NCBI GenBank assembly: GCA_026393835.1
Contig: JAPKZK010000072.1
Span: 1 to 45,325 of the forward strand
Source: Candidatus Aminicenantota bacterium
GTDB taxonomy: Bacteria > Acidobacteriota > Aminicenantia > UBA2199
DNA: 45,325 bases
Reading direction: 5' to 3'
In this document: piece after piece, positions 33,563-41,589 of the stretch
Numbering within the stretch: the stretch's first letter is position 1
How the letters are laid out: the number at the start of each line of letters is the position of its first letter
The notes under the pieces: model-generated
The model's input: only the letters and a program-made list of their open reading frames with translations
What the model was told of the DNA's origin: nothing
Databases searched by the model: none
Program-made: the position numbers and the translations under genes

Positions 33563-34693
33563 TTACAGTTCCGCCGGAGCCCATTTTCCATCTTTGATCA
33601 TTTTGACTATAACCGGAAACTGCACATCGCCATCCTGTCCAACTGTAACTTCACCTGCGGCCAGTGGGAGTTTTATTGTGCTCGCTAAAGCAGAACGAAT
33701 GGATTCGGGTTTTAGCCCGCTTTGCTCGGCAGCGTGGAGAAGGAGTCGCAGGGAATCATAACCAAAAACCTCGAAAAAGACGGGCACCTGCCCAAATTTT
33801 GCTTTATAGCTGTCGACAAAGGCTTTCAATTCCTTTGTGGCCGGGGCAAATGTAAAAAATTCGCAAGTGGTATAATAGCAACCTTCCACCGCCGCCCCCG
33901 CGGCAGCCATGATGTCGGGTTGGCTGATGGTTCCAACGGAAAGCAGGGTGGCGCCGATACCGCTTTCTCTGAGCTGGATAGGAATGCTGGACAGACTCTT
34001 GCCGTACCCAACAAGATAGATAGCGTCGGGATTAGCCTCCTTGATCCGCAGAATCTGTGACCGAAATTCCGTGTCAGCCATGCCAAAGGTTTGCTCTACT
34101 ACGATTTCTCCACCTAATTTTCCGACAGTCTCGGCGAAACTCTCACGATAACTGATACCCATACTGTCATTGACGTAAATGATACCAAAACGTTTTTTAG
34201 CCAGTTTCTCTATGGCATATCGCGCCATCATACCGGCATCCGTCTTTGCATTAATGAAAAAACGGAAGGTCCAGGGATTAATCCCGGCTATGCCGTGATC
34301 GGGGACGGAGGTTGCCAGCAGAACACGGCGATCATTTGCCGCCAACGGGAGCAGACCTTTGACCCCTTCCTGTACCGCAATAACGGCCTGGGGGGAGACT
34401 TGCGCCATGAGCGATTGCCAGGATGTGACTACCCGGGCGGCCTGCCCGTTGGTGTCGGAAAACTCGACTCTGAGAGTAAATGGTTTCTCAGTACGGGCAT
34501 TAAACTCCTGTATCGCGATGTCCATCCCGTTCTTAATCGAGGTCCCGATATACGAAGACTGACCGGTGAGGGGAAGGATAACCCCGATATTAAGGTTTGT
34601 CTGTTTTTCGGCCTTAGGTAGGCTGAACCAAACAATACCTGCAACCACCACCACCAAAATAACTATAATTCCAAAACGTATTTTTTTATTCAT
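33563..34693 (-). CDS. Leu/Ile/Val-type ABC substrate-binding protein (Peripla_BP_6)
   Basis: 376 aa from ATG 34693, chosen because GAGGAG (34709-34704) is 10 nt upstream; two in-frame ATGs further up (34702, 34711) are too close to or before it. An N-terminal hydrophobic helix (IRFGIIVILVVVVAGIVWF) without a lipobox could be a signal peptide or an anchor. LNIGVILPLTGQSSYIGTSI, NGMDIAIQEFN, VLLATSVPDHG, KKRFGIIYVNDSMGISY and DAIYLVGYGKSL are the classic LivJ/LivK blocks. It should present a ligand to the LivH/LivM/LivGF-type transporter at the head of the operon. The separation from the permease genes by the RiPP genes is unusual. Ligand unknown: an amino acid, or perhaps the modified peptide itself. 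Confidence 0.88.
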   Translation of the reverse strand: MNKKIRFGIIVILVVVVAGIVWFSLPKAEKQTNLNIGVILPLTGQSSYIGTSIKNGMDIAIQEFNARTEKPFTLRVEFSDTNGQAARVVTSWQSLMAQVSPQAVIAVQEGVKGLLPLAANDRRVLLATSVPDHGIAGINPWTFRFFINAKTDAGMMARYAIEKLAKKRFGIIYVNDSMGISYRESFAETVGKLGGEIVVEQTFGMADTEFRSQILRIKEANPDAIYLVGYGKSLSSIPIQLRESGIGATLLSVGTISQPDIMAAAGAAVEGCYYTTCEFFTFAPATKELKAFVDSYKAKFGQVPVFFEVFGYDSLRLLLHAAEQSGLKPESIRSALASTIKLPLAAGEVTVGQDGDVQFPVIVKMIKDGKWAPAEL

Positions 34694-35588
34694 TTGATTC
34701 ATTCTCCTCATTTTTGATGTTTGAGTGACACTGCACTCTTTGACCTACAAAAACTGTATAGAGAGCGACCTCATTAACGCCATCGATGTCCAACAAATCG
34801 TGCAGAGCATCGTCGTAGAACCCGACCACGGGGCAGGCATGAATATCCATTGCTGCCGCCCCGAGTACAATATTCTGGACGGCATGACCAGATTCCATGA
34901 CGGTATAGCGATAAGCGCGCGGACCGTATTTCCAACTTTGGCGCTTGGGCACGCCCGTAATCAAAGCAACTATGGGCGGAGGCAACTCCGGCCAGGTCTG
35001 GAAGCAACCGCGTATCCGCCCGGGATCGCAGCGGAGAATCCGCTCCAGGCAATGTGTCTGTGGCTCGTAATGCCAGACTTCTGCCGTTGGTGCCCCCGAG
35101 GCGCCGCCACCGCTAAGAGGCGAGAACGAAAGGAGATACAACTCCAGTGGATAAAGGGCGCCGGCGGATGGTATGAAACGGGATGACATTACTATGTCCT
35201 CCTGATCGGCAGATTTTAACTTGAGACCGCACGCAATTCGACAGATCGCAGAGAGTTGGTCGTGAGAAAGGACGTCAGGAGAGAATTCGCGTTGACTGGA
35301 CCGCATTTCTAAAACCGTTTTAAGCGGTTGGTCAAAGCCGTTCGGCCAGGTAGCAGGGAGGGAGATTTTCTCCGTGGTGGCATAGCGTTTGCCGCCCGTT
35401 CCCACCGCAGCTTCGATCTCTTCAATATGAATCTTGCGGAGTGCGTCGTTAAGTTCGACTGCCGGGTCATCCCGCTTCATTGCCGGCGGCATATGACATG
35501 GAGACAGCTTGGTGTTAGCGTGGTACATCTCCCAAATTGAGTCATTAGCATCGGATTGGATCAAAAATATAGAGGATAAATCATACAT
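34686..35588 (-). CDS. SagB-type azoline dehydrogenase (nitroreductase fold)
   Basis: 300 aa. EMRSSQREFSPDVLSHDQLS, SSRFIPSAGALYPLELYLLS, KYGPRAYRYTVMESGHAVQN and ALYTVFVGQR are the nitroreductase/SagB blocks. The Arg-rich N-terminal motif and SAGALYP contribute to FMN binding. In TOMM pathways this flavoenzyme oxidises thiazolines and oxazolines made by YcaO to thiazoles and oxazoles. It follows the YcaO gene by 12 nt, and its end overlaps the start of the binding-protein gene, fixing its role in the cluster. Length is typical of stand-alone TOMM dehydrogenases. Confidence 0.9.
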   Translation of the reverse strand: MYDLSSIFLIQSDANDSIWEMYHANTKLSPCHMPPAMKRDDPAVELNDALRKIHIEEIEAAVGTGGKRYATTEKISLPATWPNGFDQPLKTVLEMRSSQREFSPDVLSHDQLSAICRIACGLKLKSADQEDIVMSSRFIPSAGALYPLELYLLSFSPLSGGGASGAPTAEVWHYEPQTHCLERILRCDPGRIRGCFQTWPELPPPIVALITGVPKRQSWKYGPRAYRYTVMESGHAVQNIVLGAAAMDIHACPVVGFYDDALHDLLDIDGVNEVALYTVFVGQRVQCHSNIKNEENESNE

Positions 35589-35600
35589 GGTGGATTACTC

Positions 35601-36893
35601 CTACGGCCAGGGGTGAATGCCTGTATTGAGGCTGTCGGGGCGATTCTGCGTGCAACCGCCGATTTGTGTGGGCAGACGTTTTAGCGCCAGTTCATCAGCG
35701 CAGCGGTCTGCAATATATAACGGTACAAGTCCGGGAACAATCGCTTGCACAACCACTAACCCGGTGCCGACGGCTTGTTCTGGAGTGATGTCCGTTGCCA
35801 AAATTCGTCGCCCCTGCTGAAACAGAAGCTTAATGTGCCCGCCATCATAGTCGGCAGTATTTGCCCCAGTGAAAGTTGCGGCCTCGGTATCTTCAATCGT
35901 ATCATCGGCAAGAAGGAAATCCAGTAGGTGCATCCTTTTCCAACTGGAGTAATATTCGGTGTGCTCAGCGAAACTCTTTGGAGTCATATCCTCCTGTTCT
36001 GGGCGTTCTCCGGCGATCGATCTCCAGGCAACGCCGCGCCAACTGAGGCCAGCCTCGCGAAACGCATGCCGGGCAGCGAACTCGGGTAGGCGATGCGCCC
36101 CTGCTCCGAAAGCTATACCAACACGATTGCCTGGAAATGAAGCAAAGATCACAGCCAAGAAAACGCTGATACCGAACTCGGTGGAGATATTCCGCAAGCG
36201 GAACTGGATGCCCATGTCCGATAGCCTGGATATCTGCTCGCATTGTCTTGGACTGAGATATCGGTCGGGGAAAACTCTTGTGCCGCCGCAATGAGTAAGC
36301 CAGGCCAGCATCAATGCGTCACGCTCCACCACTTCACGCACCGCACGGTCCAACGCCACCATGAATGAATCTGCGCAAGCCAGGCCATTGGTGGTCTCAA
36401 ACAGTGTGCTGAGTGCTTCCGGTGTTGACACCCAGGCTGGCAGCCCGCACGACTGAGTCTCCTTATCTTCGAAGTATTCCGTGTATTCTTTGACTTTATA
36501 TGGTACGGCGGCGGACTTTGCTGCCCATTGCTGACGACCTGTTCCCCTGTCTAGCAGATAAGGAAGATCAAATAAGTCGTTGCTCGACAAAGGCATTTGG
36601 GAACATACGCCGGTGGTTTGTGCCAACTTATTGCACTGCTGCACAAATGCAATTCGTTCCCAGGCCTCCCCTATGGCCGATGCGGCTGCAAGCTGGGGGT
36701 TATCGGAGACACCGCTGGCCACACATCGGGCCACTGACTCGGATAACCCGGATTCCAATGAATCTTGTAGTCGAGCTGTAACGACATGAAGTGGTAAGTC
36801 GAGCGGGGAGCGGGGAAAGCGGATCAAGTCCCTTATCATTCCTGATGTTCCGATCATTCGATCGAGATTGGATTGTTGGATAATTTCAACCAT
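35601..36893 (-). CDS. YcaO-domain cyclodehydratase (TOMM D protein)
   Basis: 430 aa. ASAIGEAWERIAF (Glu76, Glu79, Arg80) and NGLACADSFMVALDRAVREV followed by VERDA (Glu187, Glu190, Arg191) are the ATP/Mg-binding blocks of YcaO enzymes. GIAFGAGAHRLPEFAARHAF is another conserved segment. The C-terminus ends GIHPWP, matching the proline-rich C-terminal motif needed by azoline-forming YcaO proteins. It should phosphorylate peptide amides while Cys, Ser or Thr side chains cyclise onto them. It overlaps the E1-like partner gene by 8 nt, as expected for a C/D pair encoded separately. Confidence 0.93.
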   Translation of the reverse strand: MVEIIQQSNLDRMIGTSGMIRDLIRFPRSPLDLPLHVVTARLQDSLESGLSESVARCVASGVSDNPQLAAASAIGEAWERIAFVQQCNKLAQTTGVCSQMPLSSNDLFDLPYLLDRGTGRQQWAAKSAAVPYKVKEYTEYFEDKETQSCGLPAWVSTPEALSTLFETTNGLACADSFMVALDRAVREVVERDALMLAWLTHCGGTRVFPDRYLSPRQCEQISRLSDMGIQFRLRNISTEFGISVFLAVIFASFPGNRVGIAFGAGAHRLPEFAARHAFREAGLSWRGVAWRSIAGERPEQEDMTPKSFAEHTEYYSSWKRMHLLDFLLADDTIEDTEAATFTGANTADYDGGHIKLLFQQGRRILATDITPEQAVGTGLVVVQAIVPGLVPLYIADRCADELALKRLPTQIGGCTQNRPDSLNTGIHPWP

Positions 36894-37815
36894 GGATTAT
36901 ACTGTTCTCCGGAAATCGATTAAGGCGGCTGCAGACCACGCAACGCGGATCGATCAGCATGAAATAGCCTCCCATATAACGCCCGTCATGGGCGACGATA
37001 TGACGCTGGAATAGGGTATCGGATCCCGGACGCCGGCTTAAGAAATCTACTATGCCATCGGCAATACGAGACCAGCCATTCAGTAAAATGGCCACAGTTG
37101 GGGCGTCTCCCGGTTCCTTAGCAATCAAAAACTTGACCGGTGAACAAAAAGGACAAGGCGACGCATCTCGAACGAACAAAGGACCGATATGCGTTTGCAG
37201 CCCCTCCGATTGCATGGGTAAAAGAGGAATTTCATTCTCAATACACCATCGGGATAGACCGTGCATGATTTCCGGTTCGACATCCAAAGCGATGATCAAA
37301 GCTGGACGTCGTTTAATGATATTCATTGATTCCAGTGTAGCAACCGAAGCAGATGCTGCGATTTCAACTTCAACATTCCAGGACGAGAGAGCATGGGTCA
37401 ATATCGTCGGAAGACTTCCCTTACCTATCAAAAGGACTCGGCTTTCCCGGATCCGTTCCATACTCTCATCTACGTGCGAGGTCCATCGACTGAGATGGAC
37501 TGCTTTGTCGGCTTCAATCGCCGAACTGCAGCGCACGCTTAGACCGGCCTGAACCAATACATCCAATAGGCGTTTAATGTCTGCCCTTGCATGTCCGCGG
37601 TCTGCAAACTGCTGAAGTATGTCTCCCTGGCGGGACACCCCACCGGTGTACGCGACAAGATCAGGCAGAATTGCTGCGAGGTCCGGAACTAAATCGAGTT
37701 CCCCGACATTCTCACTATCAATCAGTACAGATACGCCACCTTCGGCCACATCGAAGGCAACATCTGGGCGCAGCATCCATTTGTAGTGATCAAGCCATGA
37801 TTTGGTCACGTCCAT
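36886..37815 (-). CDS. TOMM cyclodehydratase partner, E1-like C protein
   Basis: 309 aa from the ATG at 37815, which overlaps the precursor stop (TAATG). The same frame extends upstream to 37854 but that part is the precursor gene. An N-terminal winged-helix-like part (DILQQFADRGHARADIKRLL) should bind the leader peptide. The E1-like Rossmann region has VLLIGKGSLPTILTHALSSW and LIIALDVEPEIMHGL. Paired cysteines CPFC (221-224) and CVVC (292-295) form the usual zinc site. The ATP-binding E1 residues appear lost, normal for TOMM C proteins, which deliver the substrate to YcaO. It resembles the TIGR03882-type bacteriocin cyclodehydratase family. Confidence 0.87.
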   Translation of the reverse strand: MDVTKSWLDHYKWMLRPDVAFDVAEGGVSVLIDSENVGELDLVPDLAAILPDLVAYTGGVSRQGDILQQFADRGHARADIKRLLDVLVQAGLSVRCSSAIEADKAVHLSRWTSHVDESMERIRESRVLLIGKGSLPTILTHALSSWNVEVEIAASASVATLESMNIIKRRPALIIALDVEPEIMHGLSRWCIENEIPLLPMQSEGLQTHIGPLFVRDASPCPFCSPVKFLIAKEPGDAPTVAILLNGWSRIADGIVDFLSRRPGSDTLFQRHIVAHDGRYMGGYFMLIDPRCVVCSRLNRFPENSIIHG

Positions 37816-37994
37816 TATTGCCTCTGACGACTGCACGCAGATGACGATTCGCAAGCCGGGAGAATCCGCTTTTTTGCAACGAGTTCCTTAAGCGCCTCTC
37901 CAGCCTTCAATTTCCTTGTAGACCGGAGCTTCAGGGGGTTCTTTGCTTCATTTGCGATTATTTTCACCGTTTTAACTTGCGTTTTTGCTATCAT
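37815..37994 (-). CDS. candidate TOMM/RiPP precursor peptide, 59 aa
   Basis: A short gene with an ideal SD (GGAGGA at 38006-38001, 6 nt before the ATG) and a consensus promoter immediately upstream. It sits directly before the E1-like partner, whose ATG overlaps its TAA. Residues 1-46 are Lys-rich and helical (IIANEAKNPLKLRSTRKLKA, EALKELVAKKRILP), suitable as a leader. The C-terminal tail ACESSSACSRQRQ holds both cysteines and four of the five serines of the whole peptide, i.e. the residues YcaO can cyclise. No protease-site motif is certain; cleavage after KKRILPA is a guess. It overlaps the upstream extension of the cyclodehydratase frame, so automatic annotation would probably miss it. 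The assignment rests on position, regulation and composition, not on homology. Confidence 0.75.
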   Translation of the reverse strand: MIAKTQVKTVKIIANEAKNPLKLRSTRKLKAGEALKELVAKKRILPACESSSACSRQRQ

Positions 37995-38015
37995 GATACT
38001 TCCTCCATATCCAGT

Positions 38016-38043
38016 ATTATACTCAATTCACCTGAGATGTCAA
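38016..38043 (-). promoter_or_regulatory. dedicated consensus promoter of the precursor peptide gene
   Basis: On the minus strand: TTGACA (38043-38038), 16-bp spacer, TATAAT (38021-38016). Transcription should start about 15 nt before the ATG at 37994. It lies between the fused ATPase gene and the peptide gene, and would raise peptide and enzyme expression independently of the transporter genes. Confidence 0.8.
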
Positions 38044-38068
38044 CAAAAAACGCCCCTCCGACATGCCT

Positions 38069-39673
38069 TCATAGTACCTCCGATTCCTTATGTGTGCTTG
38101 GAACCAACACAATACAGGCAGTTTCATTACCTGGAAGCACGAATTTTGCCATACTCTCGGAAGTGTTTGCATCGAGCGAACCGAATGGTTCATCCCAGAC
38201 TTTTATCTTTGCATTTTGGTAGTTAGCATTTTCAAGTACCAGCCGCTTACGTTCGCCCCCGCTGAGGGAAGACATCATTCGAGATTGAAGATTGCTGATT
38301 TCGGATTGCGGATTATTAGAAGCAACCGGGGAAGCTACTCTTTTGCCGTTCCCAGCACTGATATGCTGGTATTCATCAACGGTCAGGTTGTTGAAGACGT
38401 TTTCCCGCGCCGGGATTACTGCCAATCCACTTAAACGTCGTTCCCAGACGGTTTGCCGTTCCAATGGCATGCCGCCCAGTTCGATACTGCCCTCGCACTC
38501 TCGGCAGGGCAGAATACCGGCCAGCGCTTCAAGCAAGCTGGTTTTACCCCACCCATTGGGCGCTTGCAAAAAGATGAGTTCGCCTTTGTGGATGGTGAGG
38601 TTGAATCCTATGGCGGCCCCGTCCTTTTCTTCGCCGACCACCAGGCGGTGGCCGCGCCGGACCATGAGGCCCTTTATCTTTAACAGTGGTTCTTTTGATG
38701 TGGTGGGTAACGCCACACGGGTTAGCCTGGCCCCGCGGGGAAGCGGCTCTTCCGTAATGACAGCGTTGGGTCCGGCCATCTGACGGATGAGCGCGGAGAG
38801 GTCATTCGTATTCCAGGTGGACGAATCAGCCCTGGCGTCGGCGACGGTTTCCCGGGTGAGATGACCGTCGTCAAGCGTCCAAACGGCAGTGGCAAAGTCA
38901 AGAATGATGGGGATGTTGAACACATGCTCGACGATTACCAGGGTCAGACGTTGCGCCGCCGCAAGTTCACGGAGAACATCAATGACACATTTTATGCCCT
39001 TTCGATCCAGACCGGAGAGGGTCTCGTCTAGGAAGATGATCTTGGAATTGGCGCGGGCAGAGCGGGTAAAAGCAATACGCTTGGTCTGACCCAGGGAAAT
39101 CATGTCGGCGGAAGAGTCGCCGCGGTCGCCAAGATTTAATGTTTCAAGCAGACCACTAACCTCATGCTGATTTGCCGCTTCGGCTTTCCGCCACTTCGAG
39201 AAAGGAGCAAACATCCGCCACGGTTTTTCACCCGGTTGGTCGGGGTGGGCAACGGCGAGGTTGTCCAGCAGCGTCTGCGAACCGAACAGGCGCACATCCT
39301 GCCACGTGCGGCCAATGCCTTCGGCGGCAACGCGCTCAGGGGTGAAATGATCCCAGGGGTTAAGTTCCTGCCACCAGCGGCGGGGAAAATGGAAATGTTC
39401 GGGGTGACTGTTGACGAACAGGTCTATCTCACCCGCATCCGGTTCCATATTACCGGTCAGGATATTGAGCAGGGTGGTTTTGCCGGAACCGTTCTCGCCG
39501 CGCAGCAGGACCACTTCACCCTCGCGCAGCTCCATATCCACACCATCAAGAACAACCTGACCGCCAAAGGATTTACGCAGACCTTTAACCTGCATCAGGA
39601 CACGGCTGAGGTCCTGGCGGGCGGCGTCGACGCCGGGCTGGGCAATCATATTAATGGCGATCAAAGCATTCAT
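38069..39673 (-). CDS. fused LivG-LivF-type ABC ATPase (two nucleotide-binding domains)
   Basis: 534 aa with two ABC domains in one chain, unlike the separate LivG and LivF of classical systems. Domain 1: GENGSGKTT (Walker A), signature replaced by ISLGQTKR, FLDETLSGLD (Walker B). It also has the long LivG-type insertion (NPWDHFTPERVAAEGIGRTW). Domain 2: APNGWGKTS, canonical LSGGERKR, VWDEPFGSLD. It powers the LivH/LivM-type permeases encoded just upstream; its start overlaps the LivM stop (TAATG). A run of five 7-bp repeats read as NPQSEISNLQS sits just before the second signature motif. Confidence 0.88.
   Translation of the reverse strand: MNALIAINMIAQPGVDAARQDLSRVLMQVKGLRKSFGGQVVLDGVDMELREGEVVLLRGENGSGKTTLLNILTGNMEPDAGEIDLFVNSHPEHFHFPRRWWQELNPWDHFTPERVAAEGIGRTWQDVRLFGSQTLLDNLAVAHPDQPGEKPWRMFAPFSKWRKAEAANQHEVSGLLETLNLGDRGDSSADMISLGQTKRIAFTRSARANSKIIFLDETLSGLDRKGIKCVIDVLRELAAAQRLTLVIVEHVFNIPIILDFATAVWTLDDGHLTRETVADARADSSTWNTNDLSALIRQMAGPNAVITEEPLPRGARLTRVALPTTSKEPLLKIKGLMVRRGHRLVVGEEKDGAAIGFNLTIHKGELIFLQAPNGWGKTSLLEALAGILPCRECEGSIELGGMPLERQTVWERRLSGLAVIPARENVFNNLTVDEYQHISAGNGKRVASPVASNNPQSEISNLQSRMMSSLSGGERKRLVLENANYQNAKIKVWDEPFGSLDANTSESMAKFVLPGNETACIVLVPSTHKESEVL
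38280..38314 (-). repeat. five 7-bp repeats read in frame inside the fused ABC ATPase gene
   Basis: On the plus strand five consecutive heptamers end in GATT (CGAGATT GAAGATT, then GCTGATT, TCGGATT, GCGGATT). Read on the coding strand this is an AATCCGN-type repeat of the kind commonly seen between genes. It encodes NPQSEISNLQS in the helical segment before LSGGE of domain 2. Confidence 0.7.
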
Positions 39674-40569
39674 TATTCTATCCTGTATTTACCGGCCAAA
39701 CCCTGGGGCCGATAATGTACTATAATAATTAGTAGCAATCCGTATGCCAACAATCGTACGTTGGCCGCCATGGCATCGGGCAAATTCACCATGCGCAGGA
39801 TTTCGGGCATCGCCAGGAGCACGCCGGCGCCCACCAGGGGACCCCGGAAATTGGCCATACCGCCCACCAACAGCATACAGACCATCAGGATGGAATCATC
39901 CAACGAGGCAGAACTGGCATCGATGAAGCTGACATAGGATGCATAGAGCACCCCGGCCACCGCCACCAACCCGCAGGAAATAGCGAAGGCTTCCAGTTTC
40001 GCCCGGCGTACGTTTTTACCGAGTCCGCGCAGCGCCAGCTCGTCGTCGCGCATACACTGGAGCATGCGCCCCCAGGGGGACGATTGGAGCCGCCAGATAA
40101 GAAATGCGCAAATCGTTGCCAGGATAACAGCCAAAACCGAAATGGAGCCGATGGTATCTAATCGGATACCAAAGATAGCGGGGCGGGGTATCCCGGCCAG
40201 ACCGAAAGGTCCGTTGGTAAGATTGCGCAGTGTGCCTGGGTCTACCTGTGGTTGATACCAGTTGTAGAGCAAGCTGAAAATAAGGGTCTGGGCGGCCAGG
40301 GACATCAGGACGAAGTTATCGCCTCGGAAACGCCACGCCGGCAGGGATACGATAAGGCTCAACACGGCCCCTATTACCACGGCGGCCGCCAGCGCCGGGA
40401 GAAACCCCCAACCATGGAGCGAGAGAATGGCATAACTATAACCCCCGATGGCAAAATACGACGCATGCGCCAGGGTCAGGAGCCCGCAGTAACCGATAAC
40501 CAGGTCCAGGCTCAGGGCGCTTATCGCGTAGATGCAAAAATAGATGAGAAGATGCAGTAAGTAGTTCAT
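39673..40569 (-). CDS. LivM-type ABC permease
   Basis: 298 aa from ATG 40569, which overlaps the LivH-type stop (ATGA). A longer in-frame start at 40683 lies inside the upstream gene and is rejected. There are about eight to nine transmembrane helices. ALSLDLVIGYCGLLTLAHAS, FAIGGYSYA, PAWRFRGDNFVLMSLAAQ and GRMLQCMRDDELALRGLGKN are LivM hallmarks; the last is the coupling-helix region contacting the ATPase. Confidence 0.9.
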   Translation of the reverse strand: MNYLLHLLIYFCIYAISALSLDLVIGYCGLLTLAHASYFAIGGYSYAILSLHGWGFLPALAAAVVIGAVLSLIVSLPAWRFRGDNFVLMSLAAQTLIFSLLYNWYQPQVDPGTLRNLTNGPFGLAGIPRPAIFGIRLDTIGSISVLAVILATICAFLIWRLQSSPWGRMLQCMRDDELALRGLGKNVRRAKLEAFAISCGLVAVAGVLYASYVSFIDASSASLDDSILMVCMLLVGGMANFRGPLVGAGVLLAMPEILRMVNLPDAMAANVRLLAYGLLLIIIVHYRPQGLAGKYRIE

Positions 40570-41438
40570 CCTTCCGTCTCCAGTCTCAGTTTCCGGCCCA
40601 GGATACCGTGGGGTCGGAAAAGCAGGAACAACGCCAGAAGCAAAAAGACTACCGCATCCTGCCAGCGCGCCGACAGGAACCATACGACCGAAGCCCGGGT
40701 GATGCCCAGCAGCAAACCGCCCAATACCGGGGCCAGGAAAGAGGAGTTCCCGCCGATAATCATGGCCACAATGGCCAGCAGCAGAACCGAAAGGCCGCCA
40801 TGGGGATCAAAGCCGACGTCATTGGCGACGGTGAGTGCGCTGATGACCGTAAGGAATCCGGCCATGGCAAATGCCAGCAACCGCAGCCGGCGGATGTTGT
40901 GGCCATGGAGCGCCAGTTGAACCGGGTTGTCGGCCATGGCGCGATACCGCAAGCCAAGGTTACTGAAACGCAGCCAACCGTAGAATAAGCTGAGAAACAA
41001 TATAGAGCAAATCCCGGCCAGGGCCTGTGCCCGTGTCAACATGAAATCTTCCCCGAACCGGTAGACCGTATCGATGCCCGCGCGGAGGACTTGCGTTTCG
41101 TTGCCCCAGACAATAGCGATGATCTGAACCAGGACCAGGTAAATGCCGAGCGACGAAATCAAGTGGGCGCCGGTGGATCCCCGCTTCTTTTCCAGGGGGG
41201 CATGGTTGAGCAATTCACACAGCAATGACACTACTATACCCATGGCGACACTGGCAGCCACACCCAACCAGACCGGCCACTGATGCCGCAGGCAGGACAG
41301 CATGATATAAGGAACCAGTGCATAGATGCCCGCCAATGCCAGGTAGAATACCCGGCAGGGCCGGTACACTACCTGGAACGCCAGCGCCAGCAGCGCCAGC
41401 GTTAAACCTGAAATTGCACCATTTATAAAAACCTGCAT
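40566..41438 (-). CDS. LivH-type ABC permease, first gene of the operon
   Basis: 290 aa with about eight transmembrane helices. It opens MQVFINGAISGLTLALLALA, the classic LivH start, and contains LGLRYRAMADNPVQLALHGH (coupling-helix region) and a glycine-rich IGGNSSFLAPVLGGLLLGI. It heads the minus-strand operon downstream of an extended -10 promoter. GGAGG (41457-41453) is 14 nt from the ATG, longer than usual. It should form the membrane channel with the LivM-type protein for a hydrophobic-amino-acid-type transporter; the true substrate is unknown. Confidence 0.9.
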   Translation of the reverse strand: MQVFINGAISGLTLALLALAFQVVYRPCRVFYLALAGIYALVPYIMLSCLRHQWPVWLGVAASVAMGIVVSLLCELLNHAPLEKKRGSTGAHLISSLGIYLVLVQIIAIVWGNETQVLRAGIDTVYRFGEDFMLTRAQALAGICSILFLSLFYGWLRFSNLGLRYRAMADNPVQLALHGHNIRRLRLLAFAMAGFLTVISALTVANDVGFDPHGGLSVLLLAIVAMIIGGNSSFLAPVLGGLLLGITRASVVWFLSARWQDAVVFLLLALFLLFRPHGILGRKLRLETEG

Positions 41439-41508
41439 GTTATTCTACTTATCCTCCGCTTAAGTACTAGCAATATGTTTGCCAACCAACGGATATTTGA
41501 ACAAAATC

Positions 41509-41516
41509 ATTATAAC
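41509..41516 (-). promoter_or_regulatory. extended -10 promoter of the RiPP/transporter operon
   Basis: On the minus strand TGTTATAAT-type sequence: TATAAT at 41514-41509 preceded by TG one base upstream, an extended -10 element, with no good -35. The transcript would start near 41502, about 63 nt before the LivH-type ATG. It lies about 75 bp from the edge of the 210-bp array. Confidence 0.55.
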
Positions 41517-41589
41517 ACAAAATATCTCCTTTCGGTACCGGTATGTAAAAATACTGCCCCGGTTTAAGTGGTAGGGCACTGCCCCATAG

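Noticed and set aside
38039..38071. Ten-codon ORF (MKACRRGVFC) overlapping the ATPase stop with GGAGG before it.
   Set aside because: It overlaps the precursor promoter, is very short and likely chance; the 59-aa ORF has much better support as the precursor.
39673..40683. Longer LivM-type start at 40683.
   Set aside because: The extra 38 residues are inside the LivH-type gene and are not membrane-permease-like; the ATG at 40569 overlaps the LivH stop and begins the first helix.
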